A model generated the notes under the pieces. That model worked only from the letters and a program-made list of their open reading frames with translations, was not told the origin of the DNA and made no database searches. The translations under genes were made by a program, and so were the position numbers. A DNA stretch of 64,000 nucleotides from an uncultured Lachnospiraceae bacterium (GTDB lineage: Bacteria; Bacillota; Clostridia; Lachnospirales; Lachnospiraceae): contig CATOJE010000005.1 in assembly GCA_951800145.1 (NCBI GenBank), positions 1 to 64,000 of the forward strand. Direction: 5' to 3'. Below are positions 61,358 to 64,000 of the stretch, one piece after another. Within the stretch, counting starts at the first letter, position 1. Each line of letters starts with the position of its first letter.

Positions 61358-63163
61358 ATGAAGAACTTAAAGGTCAGTCTGAAATTTATCGTATCATTCG
61401 GGACGATACTGGTATTGTTTCTGATATCCATCGGTACTGCCAGTCTGGGGATCAGTAAGGCGAAGTCCAGCTATAAAGAGTTTTATACCACGGATTATAA
61501 GGTAATCAGCAGCATTTACGAGATTCGCCTTAACCAGAGAAAAGGCTTATATGAGATGATGATGGGAGTCATCTCAGACGGCCAGGAGGCAAGGGAACAT
61601 ATCAACAATGTAAATCAGTACATGACGGCGATTTCAAATGACCTTCAGTGGATACATGCGAATTACACGGAGGATCTCTCTGCCTTAAAGCAGTTTGAGA
61701 CTGAGCTGGAAAACAGCATGCAGCTTCAGAATGAGATCGCCGAATACGCGGTGGCGGGAACGGCGGAGGCAGATGAGCAGGCCCGCAAGCTTCTGCTGGA
61801 AGAGTATTCTCCCCAGGTAGAAAGCTGTATTTCCTGCCTTATAGATGCCTTTAATCAGATGGAGTCCGTGAGCGCGAAGAATTATGAGGATTCCCTGAAG
61901 ATGCAGAACATGCTTACAGGCGTGACAGTCGGTGTTGCGGTGGTTGCTTTTGTCCTCACCTGCATTATTGGATTGAAGCTTACCGGCTATATTCTGGTTC
62001 CGGTGAAAAAGTTCGAGGATACCATCGACGAGATCGTAAAGGGCAATCTTTCCGCCCATGTGGATTATGTCAGTGAAGACGAATTTGGCGCGATGGCTCA
62101 GAGCATGGGCAAGATGACCAGCAGTGTGCGCTCCATCATAAAGGATATCGAGACCGTGTTAAGCGCTATGGCCGCAGGGGACTTTACCGTTCACTCCACA
62201 GCAAAAGAGCTTTATGTGGGGGACTATGAGACGATTTTTGACTCCATGAAGAAGATTAAGGACAGCTTTAACGCTACCCTGCATACATTGAATCAGTCTG
62301 CAAGCCAGGTATCGAATGGCTCTGACCAGGTATCCTCCGGCGCGCAGGCTCTGTCCCAGGGCGCTACCGAGCAGGCCTCTTCCGTGGAGGAGCTGGCAGC
62401 ATCCATTAATGAGATTTCCAGCAATATTAATAAGAATGCAGAGGGCGCCAAGGAAGCCAGCAATAAGTCCGCCCTGGTAGGTGAGGAGGTAGGCGAGAGC
62501 AACCGCCGGATGCGCGACATGCTGGATGCTATGGCAAAGATCAATGCTTCCTCCGGAGAGATTGGAAAGATTATCAAGACCATCGAGGACATTGCCTTCC
62601 AGACGAATATTCTTGCTTTGAACGCTGCCGTGGAGGCTGCGCGGGCAGGAGCAGCAGGCAAGGGCTTTGCTGTAGTTGCAGATGAGGTCCGCAACCTGGC
62701 AAGCAAGTCCGCTGAGGCCTCAAAGAATACAGCAGTATTGATCGAGAACTCCCTGAATGCAGTGGAGAATGGAAAGAAGATCGCAGACGAGACCGCGAAA
62801 TCCTTAGAGAGTGTAATGTCCGGCGTCAGCGAAGCAGCAGGAATGATGGATTCGATTGCCAAGGCGTCCCAGGAGCAGGCAGACACCATTACACAGATTA
62901 CTTTGGGAATCGATCAGATTTCCAGCGTAGTTCAGACGAACTCTGCAACCGCAGAGCAGAGTGCAGCGGCCAGCGAGGAGTTATCCAGCCAGGCACAGCT
63001 GCTTAAGGAGCTGGTCCGCAAGTTCCGTCTGGAGGGGGAAGCGCCCGCTCCGACTCAGTCCTACTCCGCATCTGCACCAGATGATTCTGCAAGCTATGGC
63101 GGATACACAGAGCCAGGCAGCAGCAGCCAGAATGTATATTATGGGAGCAATGACAAATATTAA
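61358..63163 (+). CDS. Methyl-accepting chemotaxis protein 1
   Basis: ATG 61358 ([20 protein letters not shown]) follows GAGGAGG; the frame is open upstream but crosses the promoter. The 601-residue receptor has TM1 (~residues 9-32), a four-helix-bundle-type sensor domain (~33-185), TM2 (~188-212), a HAMP domain ([20 protein letters not shown]), and the long signalling hairpin with tip [20 protein letters not shown] and [21 protein letters not shown] Ser/Tyr/Pro-rich tail (residues ~570-601) lacks the NWETF-like CheR docking pentapeptide. It diverges from cheA, so it likely works with this CheA. Confidence 0.96.
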   Translation: MKNLKVSLKFIVSFGTILVLFLISIGTASLGISKAKSSYKEFYTTDYKVISSIYEIRLNQRKGLYEMMMGVISDGQEAREHINNVNQYMTAISNDLQWIHANYTEDLSALKQFETELENSMQLQNEIAEYAVAGTAEADEQARKLLLEEYSPQVESCISCLIDAFNQMESVSAKNYEDSLKMQNMLTGVTVGVAVVAFVLTCIIGLKLTGYILVPVKKFEDTIDEIVKGNLSAHVDYVSEDEFGAMAQSMGKMTSSVRSIIKDIETVLSAMAAGDFTVHSTAKELYVGDYETIFDSMKKIKDSFNATLHTLNQSASQVSNGSDQVSSGAQALSQGATEQASSVEELAASINEISSNINKNAEGAKEASNKSALVGEEVGESNRRMRDMLDAMAKINASSGEIGKIIKTIEDIAFQTNILALNAAVEAARAGAAGKGFAVVADEVRNLASKSAEASKNTAVLIENSLNAVENGKKIADETAKSLESVMSGVSEAAGMMDSIAKASQEQADTITQITLGIDQISSVVQTNSATAEQSAAASEELSSQAQLLKELVRKFRLEGEAPAPTQSYSASAPDDSASYGGYTEPGSSSQNVYYGSNDKY

Positions 63164-63195
63164 AATGTAACGGGAATAGGCAGAAGGAGATTTTT

Positions 63196-64000
63196 ATGAA
63201 ACGCAGTATCAAGCAGGATATTATGATTCGGATTATCTTGATCTTTGTGGTGGTGATCGTCAGCGGCATCATAACATTGAGCGGGATGAACCGGGTAAAG
63301 CGCTACAGTAAGTCAACAGAAGATGCGTCAGAGATCCATTCTCTTGTACTGACTGCAGAGAAGGCTCATTACAGCTGGGTGGAGAATCTTTGCTCTGCTG
63401 TAACTATGAATACAGAGTTTACAGGAAGCAAGGATTACCGGACTTGTGTTCTGGGAAATTGGTTTTATAATTCCGATTTGTCAAAGGTTGAGGATGCCGA
63501 GGTTCTGAGGCTGATCGAGGAGATGAAGCCTATCCATCAGGCGATCCACGAGTCGGCCCAGACGATTCTGGACCTAAACGAAACCGATCCGGAAGCGGCA
63601 AACCAGATGTATCTGGAGGATACCAGGGTAAAGGTACAGCAGTTAGTAGGCATCCTGGATGAGGTGGCAGCCATAACCGAGCAGCACACCAGCGCGAATC
63701 AGCAGGGTCTGCTGGGCGCAGTAACCAGGACACAGGTTATTTCTGTGATTACTGTTCTGGTGATCCTGGTGGTAAGTATCCTTTTGGTGCTGTATGTGAT
63801 GAACAGCATTGTGAATCCTCTCCAGATAATCACCGAATCCAGCCGCAATCTTTCCGAGGGACGTCTGGACTTCCACATTGACGTGGAAAGTGAGAATGAG
63901 ATCGGAGTATTGGCAGACAGCCTGAATACCTCCGTGAAGAATTTGAAGCGTTACATTTCCGATATTTCCGAGGTGCTTGACGATATGGCCTCCGGCAACC
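63196..64000 (+). CDS. Methyl-accepting chemotaxis protein 2 with extracellular CZB-like sensor (partial)
   Basis: ATG 63196 (MKRSIKQDIMIRIILIFVVV) follows AAGGAGA and the frame runs off the window at 64000, leaving 268 residues. TM1 covers ~residues 11-30, the sensor domain ~31-178, TM2 ~179-202, then HAMP (NSIVNPLQIITESSRNLSEG). In the sensor the spacing AHYSWVENL, CVLGNWFY and IHQAIHESA gives the His, Cys, His, His pattern of the zinc-binding CZB domain. CZB domains are usually cytosolic, at receptor C-termini; here it lies between the two membrane helices, so on the outside. It follows receptor 1 by 32 bases, probably one transcript. Confidence 0.9.
   Translation, partial: MKRSIKQDIMIRIILIFVVVIVSGIITLSGMNRVKRYSKSTEDASEIHSLVLTAEKAHYSWVENLCSAVTMNTEFTGSKDYRTCVLGNWFYNSDLSKVEDAEVLRLIEEMKPIHQAIHESAQTILDLNETDPEAANQMYLEDTRVKVQQLVGILDEVAAITEQHTSANQQGLLGAVTRTQVISVITVLVILVVSILLVLYVMNSIVNPLQIITESSRNLSEGRLDFHIDVESENEIGVLADSLNTSVKNLKRYISDISEVLDDMASGN

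Overview
The window comes from a motile, spore-forming Firmicute of the Lachnospiraceae (Clostridium cluster XIVa) type; the genus cannot be fixed by reading alone. Support comes from an alpha/beta small acid-soluble spore protein, YtfJ/GerW, the gene order yicC-gmk-rpoZ-rimO-pgsA-cinA, a pyrB-pyrI pair, a rubredoxin-flavoprotein (oxygen defence in anaerobes), Firmicute-type ribosome binding sites with several TTG/GTG starts, and SigD-type promoters in front of flagellin and chemotaxis genes.

Layout. 1-2705: tail of a glycan-type locus (DUF4422 fragment, three unassigned small proteins, a ribulose/allulose-phosphate epimerase-family enzyme). 2923-4269: an Rpn-type nuclease and a small conserved protein. 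4444-7596: pyrBI, a flavin reductase-rubredoxin fusion and a possible UDG-like protein. 7808-14665: ABC ATPase, exported beta-domain protein, FtsX/MacB permease and an OmpR-type two-component system. 14697-18853: glycogen debranching enzyme and RqcH, the latter with an odd Cys-containing tandem repeat. 19055-24504: housekeeping block yicC, gmk, rpoZ, rimO, pgsA, cinA. 24518-33092: unassigned pair, DUF2953 protein, ytfJ, small membrane protein, rpmB, Asp23, fakA, recG, nitroreductase. 33248-38900: spore protein, membrane protein, Schlafen/AlbA-type regulator, XRE/membrane module, and a LacI-operator-flanked 2,3-diketogulonate reductase gene followed by the remnant of a TRAP transporter. 39151-42766: a complete membrane-fusion/ATPase/permease exporter. 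42981-55390: accessory island with two Rpn genes (one frameshifted), an alpha-1,2-fucosyltransferase, two flagellins and four tandem paralogous GT2 glycosyltransferases. 55303-64000: C39-like protease, cheB-cheR-cheW-cheA (minus strand) and two divergent chemoreceptors, the second cut by the window end and carrying an apparently extracellular CZB zinc-binding core.

How it fits together. SigD-like promoters (TTAA, 15-base spacer, GCCGATAT-like) precede both flagellins and the che operon, with a weaker one before the first chemoreceptor, so the right third looks like one motility regulon. The glycosyltransferases beside the flagellins suggest a flagellin glycosylation island built by two rounds of duplication. 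Two families of dispersed intergenic repeats (three copies each) are scattered through the core regions. One family combines an extended -10 promoter with a conserved hairpin and always sits in the same orientation upstream of a gene; it is the least explained sequence signal in the window. No tRNA, rRNA, CRISPR array, insertion sequence, integrase or replication origin was recognised.
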